Of a stretch of 64,000 nucleotides of DNA, positions 1-9,163 are shown piece by piece. The DNA is from an uncultured Selenomonadales bacterium (lineage in GTDB: Bacteria > Bacillota > Negativicutes > Acidaminococcales > Acidaminococcaceae). The DNA lies in NCBI GenBank assembly GCA_900315345.1, contig OMYP01000009.1:1-64000 (forward strand), read 5' to 3'. How positions within the stretch are numbered: the stretch's first letter is position 1; the number at the start of each line of letters is the position of its first letter. The notes under the pieces were generated by a model that searched no databases, was not told the origin of the DNA, and was given only the letters and a program-made list of their open reading frames with translations. The translations under genes and the position numbers were made by a program.

Positions 1-3000
1 GTACCCCAGTCCGCCGTAAATCTTATTTTTCTCGTTCAGCGCATGGATCAGCCTGGCGCCTACGCGCAGACGGTGGCTGTTCACCGAATCGAAATGCATT
101 TCCGCGTCGTCCTGGCCGTTAATGCGGATCATGGCGCTGTCGCTGCCCGTATGGCTGTAGAAATATTTCCCATAAACGTCCATCGTGTTGTTGTGGCCGA
201 TGTCCACCAGTTTGCCCGCGCCCAGGTGCGCCGCCCAATAGGTAGCGCTGCTGTCATAGTCGACGTGGGTTGCCGTCGAAAACTGCGAACTGTAATCGGA
301 TTTCGTACGGCCGGCGCGCAAACTGCCTTCATAATAGAAACCGTTGCTGTTGGTCTGTTTCGCGATCAGGCCCAGGCCCCAGTAGCTGGCCTTGCCGTCC
401 GCCTTAAGGCCGTTGTCCTGATAGCTGTCATAACTGCCGTGGCCGTATTCCACAATTGGGCCAAACAGCAGCTTGCCCTTGCTGTTTTCCAGTTCCCTGG
501 CAAAGCCCAGGTTCAGGCCGATGCCTTTGATGTCCACGTGGGACCCGCTCATGGCCCGCAGCCTGGAAAGGCCTACGGCCGCGAAGCTGTTGAAACCGCC
601 GGCCGCTTCTTTGTCTCCGGCCGCCGCCTGCGCGTTGAGCATGCCCTGGCCGGCCAGCAGGTCGGAACCCGCGTTGATCATGGTCACCACTGCCATGCGG
701 GTTTCAACCGGTGACTTCAGCCGGTTGGAAGGATCGGGTTTGGGCTCCGGTTTCGGTTCCGGCTTGGGCTCCGGTGTGGGAGTCGGTTCGGGCTTCGGCT
801 CCGGTTTTGGTTCCGGTTCCGGCTCAGGTTCCGGCTCGGGTTCCGGATCCGGTGTTACTTCTTTTACATCCTCAACCGTAGTGATGATGGTAGTATCATC
901 TTTTTTGCTGATGCTCAGTTCATATTTTTTATCGGTTGCCAGATTGTTGGGCGCCAGGAAGGAAGCATCGGCCAGTTTGGAGCTGTCCACGGTCAGTTCA
1001 TCGTCCGTGGTCAGGCCGTTGCTGTTAACAAGCAGGTTAACCGTATCGCCTTTTTGCAGGTTCACGCCGCTTAATGCCGCCACACCGAAGGTCACACCCG
1101 TTACGTCTGTCGCACTGCTGCCGTTCACCGTCAGCATGGTATCGTCTTTGGCAATATTTGCCGGCAGGTAGAAGTTCATATTCTGGAAACCCCTGACGTT
1201 ATCTTTGCCTACAGTCACGTTTTTTACCGCTATGTTCAGTGTGTTGCCTGACACATTGGAGGGATTATTAATACTCTGTCCCCCTATCAGAAAGCCTACA
1301 TCGATTGACGATAAAATGTTGACGGTATTATTTTTCGCTGCACCACTACCCATTGCTCTGCCGCCCCAAATCCCCGAACTTCCCTCGAACATAAAATTCG
1401 GAGACCCGCTGATGGTCACTGTGTTTCCTGAAGCATCGCCGGAACTCTGAGACGTAACAAGCCCACCCAGAATAGAGGATTTTATGGTTGCATTGCCAGT
1501 AATGGTAACCGTGTTGTTACTGGCCGATCCATCACTTGCATTGCCGCCGTAAATACCATAATTTACCGTGCCCCCGCTTATCGTCACGCTGTTATTTAAG
1601 GCGTTGCGGTTGGCCCTGCCTCCATAAACATTGTTAACAGTTGTTTCCAGTCCGGATATGATCACTTTATTTCCTTCAGCTTTGCTGTTTTCTGTTGTTC
1701 CTTGAGAGAATCCGCCATGTACGTCGCTTAAAGTGCCGCCGGTGACGGTGACCTCGTTGTTAACTACATCGCCGTGGGTCGATTTTCCCCCCAGGACGTT
1801 ACGTAACTTTCCATTACTGATTTTAACCATGTTCCCGTCAACCTTGCCCCAGATACTGTTACCCCCATAAATTGTCTCATCAATCTGCGTGCCGGAGCCG
1901 GAGACAGAAACTATATTTTTGATAACTGCACCATTATTACCTGTGCTGTCGCCGCTTGTTTCAGCGCCATATATGCTTTTCATGTGGCCACCGGTCACAT
2001 TAACAGTATTCCCCTCAGCAGTTCCTGTATAGCTGTATCCGCCATACACAGAACTTCCTACCGTGCCGCCACTGATGTCTACCTTATTATCTGTAGCATT
2101 GCCGCCGGAAGCCCTGCCTCCATATACAGTGCCCGAAATACTCGTCGTTGTTTCCGTTCCGGATATGGAAACCTTGTTTCCTTCCGCTTTGCCTGAGCCG
2201 CTACCAATATAACCGCCATATACGTTATTCAAATTTCCGCCGCTGATTTCTACACTGTTATAACCGGCTGTACCGGTTCCACCACCCACGTATCCGCCAT
2301 ACACAAAACTTCCCACCGTGCCGCCTGAAACAGACACCTGGTTATTCTTGGCAGACCCTCTTTCTGAATATCCACCTTCAACAAAATTAACTGTACCGGA
2401 TTTAATAGTTACAATATTGCCATCTGCAGCAGTATCACCGCCAGCTACTCCTGTTGCACTAAAACCACCGTTAATGTATAGTTTTTCGTTGACACCGCCT
2501 TCAAAAGTTACTGAATTCTTGCTGACATTGCCTGTTTGAGAATAACCGCCATATGCTGTAGGGTAAGAACCACTTAACGTAGCGTTCGTGATACTGACCT
2601 GATTACCGATAACCGCGCCTGAAGTACTAAAGCCACCTGTCAGATTAGGCTTGCCTACCCAATTTCCCGAACCGGGAGAGGTTTCACTCCAATCAGTATC
2701 TGCATGATTTACTGTTCCGCCGTTGATTGTAACAGTATTACCGCTTACCGCGGCATCACCATGTCCGCTTATGCTTTTAACCACACCGCCTTCATTCACG
2801 GTAAATGTAATATTGGAACCGTTCAGGTAATAATCATCCGCTGCATGTGTAGCGTCGTTAATTGTTTCGGAACCGCTTGTTATTACTATATCATCCGCCA
2901 TCGCCACCTGCGGCATGGTAAACACTGCGCCGCCCGTCACACTTAACGCAAGGGCCAGCGACAGCACGGCGCGGCTGCCTTTCGCTTTTCCTCCGCAGTT

Positions 3001-3099
3001 CACACAGGTGCAGCTTTTTCCGTTCCGTTTCGCGATTTCACTCACCGCTACGTAGCAGTTCCGTACTTTGCTCCAGATCACTTTGTAGATTTTGTTCAT
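1..3099 (-). CDS. Autotransporter adhesin-like protein (type Va), 3' end outside window
   Basis: Outer-membrane autotransporter, 1033 residues visible, open at the left edge. The N-terminus (MNKIYKVIWSKVRNCYVAVS) is an extended signal peptide region (ESPR). A hydrophobic segment (about 44-63) and a likely cleavage after AMA at residue 68 follow. Residues about 70-600 are a passenger of roughly 30-residue repeats rich in N-x-V-x-I-S-G-G-T-V and V-Y-G-G-Y, as expected for a parallel beta-helix. A Pro-Glu/Pro-Lys linker (about 748-790) leads into an autotransporter beta-barrel domain (about 800 to the edge). ATG 3099 is preceded by AGAAGGGGGCG. The last tens of residues of the barrel are missing. 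The passenger's ligand or activity cannot be read from sequence. Confidence 0.9.
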   Translation of the reverse strand, partial: MNKIYKVIWSKVRNCYVAVSEIAKRNGKSCTCVNCGGKAKGSRAVLSLALALSVTGGAVFTMPQVAMADDIVITSGSETINDATHAADDYYLNGSNITFTVNEGGVVKSISGHGDAAVSGNTVTINGGTVNHADTDWSETSPGSGNWVGKPNLTGGFSTSGAVIGNQVSITNATLSGSYPTAYGGYSQTGNVSKNSVTFEGGVNEKLYINGGFSATGVAGGDTAADGNIVTIKSGTVNFVEGGYSERGSAKNNQVSVSGGTVGSFVYGGYVGGGTGTAGYNSVEISGGNLNNVYGGYIGSGSGKAEGNKVSISGTETTTSISGTVYGGRASGGNATDNKVDISGGTVGSSVYGGYSYTGTAEGNTVNVTGGHMKSIYGAETSGDSTGNNGAVIKNIVSVSGSGTQIDETIYGGNSIWGKVDGNMVKISNGKLRNVLGGKSTHGDVVNNEVTVTGGTLSDVHGGFSQGTTENSKAEGNKVIISGLETTVNNVYGGRANRNALNNSVTISGGTVNYGIYGGNASDGSASNNTVTITGNATIKSSILGGLVTSQSSGDASGNTVTISGSPNFMFEGSSGIWGGRAMGSGAAKNNTVNILSSIDVGFLIGGQSINNPSNVSGNTLNIAVKNVTVGKDNVRGFQNMNFYLPANIAKDDTMLTVNGSSATDVTGVTFGVAALSGVNLQKGDTVNLLVNSNGLTTDDELTVDSSKLADASFLAPNNLATDKKYELSISKKDDTTIITTVEDVKEVTPDPEPEPEPEPEPEPKPEPKPEPTPTPEPKPEPKPEPKPDPSNRLKSPVETRMAVVTMINAGSDLLAGQGMLNAQAAAGDKEAAGGFNSFAAVGLSRLRAMSGSHVDIKGIGLNLGFARELENSKGKLLFGPIVEYGHGSYDSYQDNGLKADGKASYWGLGLIAKQTNSNGFYYEGSLRAGRTKSDYSSQFSTATHVDYDSSATYWAAHLGAGKLVDIGHNNTMDVYGKYFYSHTGSDSAMIRINGQDDAEMHFDSVNSHRLRVGARLIHALNEKNKIYGGLGY

Positions 3100-3631
3100 G
3101 ATGGCGCCCCCTTCTGTATTTAAAATTGATAAAAATGATATTACCACACAGGTTTTGGATACGATGCAGTTCTTTCGGCGTAAATCTAATACACCGGTTG
3201 CTCAACCGCTGTTTCCCACAGCAACGGTTTTCCATTTAAATTATACCTGTCTTACAAAACAATTTATATAGAATGACAAAATTTGTCATTGACAAATTTT
3301 TGTGAATTTTTGCCGTTTTTGTCATTTTTTTATGACGTTACCTCCCCCCATAAACGCCTGTTCATATCTGGCTTTGCAGCGTTTTTTACTCTGTAAAATC
3401 CTTTATTTTGTTAAAGCTTTTTCAATAGGACGCAAATCGTGGCCAAAGCATTTTGTCCAACGGTTTTATGTTATACTTAAGGAAACAATGATTAAACGCT
3501 GTTGCCGGGATATTTTGTCCGCAAGGACAAAACTCCGGAGCTGCAACAATTCATTGCGTTGAAATGACTTTAAGTTTCCCGATTCTGCAACGCACCATTT
3601 CGCGTTGCGCATCCGCGAAAGGATAAAGCCT
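3100..3631. promoter_or_regulatory. Divergent control region with TTTTGTC palindromes
   Basis: This 532-bp AT-rich gap separates the autotransporter (minus) from the HTH regulator (plus). No convincing gene is seen in it. It holds a 15-bp palindrome TGACAAAATTTGTCA (3274-3288), further TGACAAA/TTTTTGTCA copies at about 3290 and 3316-3324, TTTTGTCC at 3451-3458, and an 8-4-8 inverted repeat TTTTGTCCGCAAGGACAAAA (3513-3532). Candidate -10 boxes are TATAAT on minus (3240-3245) for the autotransporter and TATACT on plus (3472-3477) for the regulator. The shared half-site suggests one DNA-binding protein, probably the adjacent regulator. That link is inference. Confidence 0.5.
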
Positions 3632-5173
3632 ATGAAATACATTATTGCCGATAAGCTGAATTTCCTCATGAAGGTGACGGGAACCAAAAACAATATGCTG
3701 GGCCGGGCCCTTTCTTTTGATGCGTCCCATATCAGCCGCATCCGCTCCGGCGACCGGGGTCTGCCCAGCCGCCGGGAATTCATCGTCCCGGCCGCCGGTT
3801 ACTTTGCCCGGGCGGTGAAGACGGCCACCCAGCGCAACGCTTTGGCAAGGCGTATCTGTCCTAACAGCAAATGGCCGGAGTCCCTGGAAGAAGCCACGCT
3901 GCTGATTGCCCAATGGCTCAGCGAAGACGTGAAGAAACTGGATTATGAATCCCTGAACCGCTACTTCTCAGAAAACGAAGCCGCTCCTGCTCCGCCAGAG
4001 ACTGGGTCTTCCGCTTCCGGTGATACCACCCAGTTCTATTTGGGCAACGAAGGCAAGCGCCAGTGCGTCATCCGTTTTCTCACAGGCCTTGCTGCCAAGA
4101 ATGAACCTGTCACGTTGCTGCTCCATTCGGAAGAAAGCATGGAGTGGATCTACGAAAAACCGGAATTTGCCAAACAGTGGGGCCAGCTGCTGGTCACCCT
4201 GCTGCAGCAGGGGGACCGTATATTGATCATCCACACCCTGACACGCTCCTTTGAGGAAATGCTGGAGGCAGTTACCAAATGGGCGCCGCTGTACGCCACG
4301 GGTTCCATCGAATCCTTTTATTATCCCAAACTGCGGGACAACGTGTTCCGGCGCACCCTGTTCATTGCCAAGGGCAATGCGGCCATCGTCGCCTGCACCA
4401 CCGGCGACCCAGGGGAAAACCGGCTGAACATGCTCATCTACGATTCAACCGCAGTAAAAGCCCTGGAACAGGAATACTACGATTTCCTGTACATGTGCCG
4501 GCCCCTCATGCAGATCTTTACACCTGACAATTTCCTGAAGATCATTCCGGTCCTGGGAACCTTCCGGAAGGCTGATAGCGTTCTGATCCAGTTCCATGTT
4601 ACGCCTTCCCTTGCGGTGCTGCCGGATGAAGTAGCGGAAGGATTTGCCCGCCGTCCCGGTTTTGAAAATTTTGCGGATTTCCTGGCCGACCACCATCGCT
4701 GGCTGTTCAAACAGGGCAAAGCCCCTGCCCATGACCAGACTGACATTGTGTACCTGCCGGACATCAGCGCGGTTATGGAAAGAAAGATTCAGGTTCCCCT
4801 CACCCATCTGTCAAACTTTCCCTGCCTGTTCTATACGCCGGAAGAATACAGCCTGCATCTGAAAAACGCGCTGCATCGGATGGAAAGCACACAGACCTAT
4901 CGCATGGTGCTGTTAGGTCCGGATACAGTCCATCCCGTTACCGGTAGGCCGGTGGCGCCGTCCTTTTCCATCGTGGCCAGCCAGCAGGCAGGGATACTGT
5001 TATTCAGTACCAAATCCCCCCAGGCCCTGTTCTATACAAAGGAACCTACCATCACTTCGACCTTCTGCGAATACCTGGAAGGCTTCATAAAAAATGCAGC
5101 CTCCCGGGAAGAAACCTTACAGCGGCTGCGGCAGTATATTATTAAATTGGATGAAGCGATAGAAAAGGTTTGA
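3632..5173 (+). CDS. HTH (XRE-like) transcriptional regulator of unrecognised family
   Basis: 513 aa. Residues about 1-50 resemble an XRE/lambda-repressor-type helix-turn-helix (LGRALSFDASHISRIRSGDR: the helix-turn-helix followed by S-G-x-R). The remaining about 400 residues have no family I recognise. They are soluble, with no membrane segment or signal peptide, and contain two alpha/beta-like stretches (about residues 130-290 and 310-500). The start ATG 3632 has GAAAGGA eight to nine bases upstream; an in-frame TTG nine codons earlier lacks a site. It is divergent from the autotransporter and preceded by TTTTGTCC palindromes, so autoregulation and control of the autotransporter are plausible but unproven. 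A MITE-like repeat follows its stop. Confidence 0.7.
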   Translation: MKYIIADKLNFLMKVTGTKNNMLGRALSFDASHISRIRSGDRGLPSRREFIVPAAGYFARAVKTATQRNALARRICPNSKWPESLEEATLLIAQWLSEDVKKLDYESLNRYFSENEAAPAPPETGSSASGDTTQFYLGNEGKRQCVIRFLTGLAAKNEPVTLLLHSEESMEWIYEKPEFAKQWGQLLVTLLQQGDRILIIHTLTRSFEEMLEAVTKWAPLYATGSIESFYYPKLRDNVFRRTLFIAKGNAAIVACTTGDPGENRLNMLIYDSTAVKALEQEYYDFLYMCRPLMQIFTPDNFLKIIPVLGTFRKADSVLIQFHVTPSLAVLPDEVAEGFARRPGFENFADFLADHHRWLFKQGKAPAHDQTDIVYLPDISAVMERKIQVPLTHLSNFPCLFYTPEEYSLHLKNALHRMESTQTYRMVLLGPDTVHPVTGRPVAPSFSIVASQQAGILLFSTKSPQALFYTKEPTITSTFCEYLEGFIKNAASREETLQRLRQYIIKLDEAIEKV

Positions 5174-5208
5174 ATTATTACGAAAACAGAACTTCAGACA
5201 TATATAAA

Positions 5209-5388
5209 AAGCTGCCAGTATCAGAAAACGCAAAACCGTCACCGATTGCTATTTCATGGATTCATTCGTCTGTGGCTTCGAAACTCGAGGCTTTGCCTCT
5301 CAAACAGTCTCGCCACGTCGACGAATTTCATCTCATGAAATTTCGCAATCGCTTCCAAAGTTTTGCTTATGTCTGATACTGACAGCTT
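5209..5388. mobile_element. MITE-like palindromic element, short copy
   Basis: Non-coding element bounded by inverted ends: GCTGCCAGTATCAG (from 5211) and CTGATACTGACAGC (to 5386), 13 of 14 matching, extended by AA/TT outside. Inner arms are also complementary (CGCAAAACCG, TTGCTATTTCATGG and counterparts). The core is homologous to the element at 22716-23038 in opposite orientation: both share TTGCTATTTCATGG, CTGTGGCTTCGAAACTCG and CAGTCTCGCCAC. This copy lacks about 130 bp of internal sequence found in the other. No transposase frame is present. Target-site duplications are not evident. Confidence 0.75.
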
Positions 5389-5421
5389 ATATTATTTAAC
5401 GTTAACCACGTATTTCAATTT

Positions 5422-6456
5422 TTAAAAAGGTTTCGCCAGCAATCCCACTTTCTTCTTCACCTTGGTAAGGGTGCGGTCGGAAATCCGCTGGGCCGTTTCC
5501 GCCCCGGCCTTGTAGGTCGCTTCCAGATAAGCCTTGTCGTTCATAAGGCGGGCAAAGTTTTCACGTACAGGGCGCAGCTCTTCGGACACAGCCTCCCCTA
5601 CCGCCAGCTTGAAGTCGCCGTAGCCTTTGCCGGTAAATTCGTCTTCGATTTGTTCGTAGGTCTTGCCGGTAACTACGGAATAAATGGTCATCAGGTTGTT
5701 GATGCCGTCCTTGCCTTCTTTGAACATGACCTTGGCTTCGCTGTCCGTTACCGCGCTGCGGAACTTGCGGATAATGGTGTCGTGGTCGTCCAGAATAGAA
5801 ATAAAGGCCTTGGGATTTGTGTCTGACTTGGACATTTTCTTCGCCGGCTCCTGCAGGGACATGATCTTGGCCCCTTCCGGCGGCAGGTAGGCTTCCGGAA
5901 GCTTAAAGGTGTTGCCGTACAGGTTGTTGAACCGCTGGGCCACGTTCCGGGTAAATTCCAGATGCTGGGTCTGATCGGCCCCTACCGGTACATAGTCCGC
6001 CTGGTAAAGCAGGATATCCGCCGCCATCAGGGAGGGATAGGTGAAGAGGCCCGCGTTGATGTTGTCCGCATGCTTGGCGGATTTATCCTTGAACTGGGTC
6101 ATCCGGGACAGTTCCCCGAAAAGGGAGTTGCAGGCCAAGATCCAGCCCAGCTCCGCATGGTTATGGACGTGGCTCTGGATGAACATCAGGCTTTTCTGGG
6201 GGTCGATACCGCAGGCCAGCAGCAGGGCAAAGGCCTCCAGGCTCTGCTTCCGCAGCTTGGCCGCTTCCTGCCGTACCGTCAAAGAATGCAGGTCCGCGAT
6301 AAAATAGGCGCACTGGTAATCTTCCTGAAGCTGCTGCCAGTTCCGTACCGCCCCGATATAGTTGCCCAGCGTGAAAATGCCCGTAGGCTGTATCCCGCTG
6401 AGGATGCTCTTTTTCTTTTCCGTTTTCTGTACTTCCTGTTTTACTTCTTCCGCCAA
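5422..6456 (-). CDS. trpS: Tryptophanyl-tRNA synthetase
   Basis: Class I aminoacyl-tRNA synthetase charging tRNA-Trp; 344 aa from the chosen start. The HIGH-type signature appears as TLGNYIGA near residue 30 and the KMSKS loop as KKMSKS near residue 205. Length fits bacterial TrpRS (about 330 aa) plus a short Lys/Glu-rich N-terminal extension. AGGAG lies seven bases before TTG 6456. The upstream GTG at 6465 overlaps that site and is less likely. No T-box leader was found upstream. Monocistronic, divergent from rarD. Confidence 0.95.
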   Translation of the reverse strand: MAEEVKQEVQKTEKKKSILSGIQPTGIFTLGNYIGAVRNWQQLQEDYQCAYFIADLHSLTVRQEAAKLRKQSLEAFALLLACGIDPQKSLMFIQSHVHNHAELGWILACNSLFGELSRMTQFKDKSAKHADNINAGLFTYPSLMAADILLYQADYVPVGADQTQHLEFTRNVAQRFNNLYGNTFKLPEAYLPPEGAKIMSLQEPAKKMSKSDTNPKAFISILDDHDTIIRKFRSAVTDSEAKVMFKEGKDGINNLMTIYSVVTGKTYEQIEDEFTGKGYGDFKLAVGEAVSEELRPVRENFARLMNDKAYLEATYKAGAETAQRISDRTLTKVKKKVGLLAKPF

Positions 6457-6785
6457 AGTGAACACTCCTGTCTTTACATTGTATTACATTGCGTTGCATT
6501 TTCTTTTCTGATTGCAGAAAAAATACGGATGCGTTGCCATGGATTCAGGTCCGGCATCTTCAATCCGTTTTTCCGCTGTTTTACAATACATTTTATTATA
6601 ATCTATTTTTCCTTTTTTTGCTACTGCCTGCTCAATAAATTTGAATTACGGAAAGAAGCATTTGTGTTATAATTAGAAAACATAAATTGCAATTTGGGTA
6701 AGCACCGATTCAACGTGGTTGTTCGATTATCATATAAACACCGAAAAGAATGAACCGGAACTTTCCTGACGAAAGAAGTTTTATT
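6457..6785. promoter_or_regulatory. Divergent trpS/rarD intergenic region
   Basis: 329 bp, AT-rich. TATAAT boxes are visible on minus at 6595-6600 (toward trpS) and on plus at 6668-6673 (toward rarD), both without a good -35. No T-box antiterminator or other known leader motif was recognised. Confidence 0.35.
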
Positions 6786-7679
6786 ATGCAGCAAAACAGG
6801 CATTTTGGAATTTTGGCAGCCTTAGGCTGTTACGTGTTATGGGGCATCCTTCCCCTGTACTGGCACCTGCTGGCGGAAGCGGAGGCCAATGAGATTCTGT
6901 CCCACCGGATCCTCTGGTCCCTGGTGTTTATGCTGATTGTGGTAGGGCTTACTGGCCGTATGGAACAATTGAAAAAAGACTGCCGGGAACTGTGGCAGAA
7001 CAAAAAGCGGGGCCTGATGCTGGTGGCTGCCGCTATCATCATCAGCCTGAACTGGCTTATCTACATCTGGGCTGTCAACCATAACCATGTGATCGACACC
7101 AGCGTCGGCTATTACATCAACCCCTTAGTGAACGTGCTGTTCGGCGTGGTCCTCTTCGGCGAGACCCTTTCGGCGCCGAAAAAGGTCAGCATCGCCCTGG
7201 CCGCTATCGGCATCTTCCTTATGACCTGGCAAATCGGCAAGTTGCCCTGGATCTCCGTAGCTCTGGCCCTTACCTTCGGCAGCTATGGGGCCCTGAAAAA
7301 GATGCTGCAACTGGATCCTTTTACCAGCATTACACTGGAAACCTTGCTGCTTTTCCCCTTTGCCTTTTACTACGTGGCAAATTTGACCGCAGCGGGGGCC
7401 GCCCATTTCGGGCCCGCCACCCCTGCCCTCAGCCTGCTGCTGGCCGGCGCCGGCGTGGCTACCGCCATACCCCTCATCCTGTTTTCCTACGGGGCCAACC
7501 TGCTGCCCCTGAACGTGCTGGGCTTCTTCCAGTACATCAGCCCTTCCCTGACCCTGCTGTTAGGCATTTTCTTTTTCAACGAGCCCTTCGGCTTCACCCG
7601 GCTTTGCACCTTCGGGTTCATCTGGCTGGCACTTATTGTGTTCACTGTTTCCGAATGGAAGGCCAGTCACGGTAAATAA
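6786..7679 (+). CDS. rarD: RarD-type EamA permease
   Basis: Inner-membrane transporter of the drug/metabolite (EamA/DMT) superfamily; 297 aa with about ten hydrophobic helices. The N-terminal A-A-L-G-C-Y-V-L-W-G-I-L-P pattern and the downstream H-R-I-L-W-S match RarD proteins. The substrate of this subfamily is not firmly known (RarD is named after chloramphenicol resistance). ATG 6786 is chosen because it has GAAAGAAG upstream and gives the usual short N-terminus; an ATG at 6750 would add 12 polar residues. A bidirectional terminator follows. Confidence 0.85.
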   Translation: MQQNRHFGILAALGCYVLWGILPLYWHLLAEAEANEILSHRILWSLVFMLIVVGLTGRMEQLKKDCRELWQNKKRGLMLVAAAIIISLNWLIYIWAVNHNHVIDTSVGYYINPLVNVLFGVVLFGETLSAPKKVSIALAAIGIFLMTWQIGKLPWISVALALTFGSYGALKKMLQLDPFTSITLETLLLFPFAFYYVANLTAAGAAHFGPATPALSLLLAGAGVATAIPLILFSYGANLLPLNVLGFFQYISPSLTLLLGIFFFNEPFGFTRLCTFGFIWLALIVFTVSEWKASHGK

Positions 7680-7683
7680 TTTT

Positions 7684-7829
7684 AAGAAACCACTGATTAA
7701 TACGTATGCACGCTTACTCTGTGTAAGCGATTCGCACGCAAGTAAACTTGCGGCTCTCTGCTTATGCCGGTGCTTTTTGTGAATGACCTCGGCAAGTACA
7801 CAAACTCATTTAATCATCGGATCCTTAAA
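7684..7829. repeat. Dispersed palindromic intergenic repeat, copy 1 (long form)
   Basis: Outer arms AAGAAACCACTGATTAAT and (reverse) TTAAGGATCCGATGATTAAA flank an internal arm with GTAAGCG and CGTATTAATCAG. It is homologous to copies at 9963, 12721, 32621, 47373 and 63584. Lies directly after the rarD stop. This copy carries an extra hairpin (GCAAGTAAACTTGC) in its middle. Confidence 0.6.
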
Positions 7830-7830
7830 C

Positions 7831-7882
7831 AAAATAAAAATAACAGGCACTCTGCAAAAAGCGGAATGCCTGTTTTTATTTT
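7831..7882. terminator. Bidirectional rho-independent terminator
   Basis: Stem AACAGGCA/TGCCTGTT flanked by AAAATAAAAAT on the left and TTTTATTTT on the right. It serves convergent rarD (plus) and the metallophosphoesterase (minus). Confidence 0.8.
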
Positions 7883-7955
7883 GCGCCATTGAATTGAGCC
7901 ATGTTCATTCAATACGTAAGCGTCTCTCAGCACAGGGCTCATTTCATTTGCGTTT

Positions 7956-9059
7956 TTATTTCAGATTGATCACTACTATCTCCGGCGTGCTGCCGATCCG
8001 CACCGGGGAGCCCCACAGTCCGTAGCCGCAGGAGGTGACTCCCATCATGTTGCCGAATTTTTTGCTGCCGTAGTCCAGCAGGTACATGCGCCGTGTCACC
8101 AGGTTCAGCGGCGCCTGCTGCCCCCCGTGGGTATGCCCTGCCATGTACAGGTCATAACCGGCCTTCTCCGCTTCCAAAAAGCGACGGGGCTGGTGCTCCA
8201 AGAGCAGGTTGGCCTTTGCCGGGTCTTTCCCCGCCAAAGATTCCAGATGGGGATTTCTCGGCTCGCTGCGGAAATCTTCCAGTCCTACCAGATGGATGTT
8301 ACAGGGCAGGTCTACCGCTTCATCCACCAGCATGTGGAAGCCCACGGACCGGAACATGTCCAGTTCCATCTGCACCCGTCCGTCAAAATGGTCGTGATTC
8401 CCCAGTATGGCGTAGACCCCGTACTTGCTTTTAATATTTTTAAGAGGCTCATAGCTTTTTTCCCGGATCAGATAGTCCAGGCTGTTGTCGGCCTGGTCCC
8501 CGCCGAACAGAACCACATCCGCATCCTGCCCGTTGATCCTTTCCGTCAGTTCCTCCGCGTACTGCCTGCCAAAAAGGCTGCCCAGATGAATATCCGTCAC
8601 TAGCACCACCTTCACCGGCCGGGGCAGGTGTTTCCCTGTATCGTGTTCCACTACACGCACCACAGGGTGCAGGGTATTCCATCCCCCATAGATGATGATG
8701 GCCATGACGATGACGAAAGCGCCTTTGGCATACAGGGCGTAGGCATGCTGCCAGCCTTCCCCGCCTCCTGCCAGGGCACCAGCGATCCGCAGAATGATGT
8801 ACAGGATGCCCGCGTAGGCGGAATAATGGAAAAAGGCAAGCCAGTATCCGCCCAGATAGGCAAAGGGACGCAATATTTGCGGAGCTATTTCCAGACTGGG
8901 TCCCCACACGTTTACCCCGCAGAACAAAAGCGGGAGCAAAAGCAAAAAACATAAAACAACAGCGTGGTTCACAAATGTAAAACCACGCCGGTACATAAGC
9001 CAGTATAAAGCGGTCAGCACTACGCCTACCGCCGACCAGAAATAGAAAAATGATCTCAT
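7956..9059 (-). CDS. Membrane-anchored metallophosphoesterase
   Basis: Calcineurin-like phosphoesterase, 367 aa. The first about 130 residues hold four to five hydrophobic segments. The catalytic domain then shows the metal-binding blocks TDIHLG (near residue 157), FGGDQAD, LGNHDHFDG and AGHTHGGQ, all intact. This arrangement matches YkuE/YaeI-like proteins acting at the membrane, some of which are linked to lipid or cell-envelope phosphoesters; the substrate here is unknown. ATG 9059 is preferred over TTG 9080, though the ribosome site is weak. Monocistronic. Confidence 0.85.
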   Translation of the reverse strand: MRSFFYFWSAVGVVLTALYWLMYRRGFTFVNHAVVLCFLLLLPLLFCGVNVWGPSLEIAPQILRPFAYLGGYWLAFFHYSAYAGILYIILRIAGALAGGGEGWQHAYALYAKGAFVIVMAIIIYGGWNTLHPVVRVVEHDTGKHLPRPVKVVLVTDIHLGSLFGRQYAEELTERINGQDADVVLFGGDQADNSLDYLIREKSYEPLKNIKSKYGVYAILGNHDHFDGRVQMELDMFRSVGFHMLVDEAVDLPCNIHLVGLEDFRSEPRNPHLESLAGKDPAKANLLLEHQPRRFLEAEKAGYDLYMAGHTHGGQQAPLNLVTRRMYLLDYGSKKFGNMMGVTSCGYGLWGSPVRIGSTPEIVVINLK

Positions 9060-9163
9060 AGTGTCTCTGTATAACCTCAAAGATCAGTCAGGCCTTCGCC
9101 AGCCGTAAAGCACTGGTTCCTGCGTCTGCCGGACAGCAGTTGTTTCGTTTACGGTTAACTTCT

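Noticed and set aside
473..1171. Plus-strand Gly/Ser-repeat reading frame over the autotransporter linker
   Set aside because: It is the reverse of the Pro-Glu linker codons, not a separate gene.
6457..6785. T-box leader for trpS
   Set aside because: No conserved antiterminator sequence or tRNA-specifier arrangement was found.
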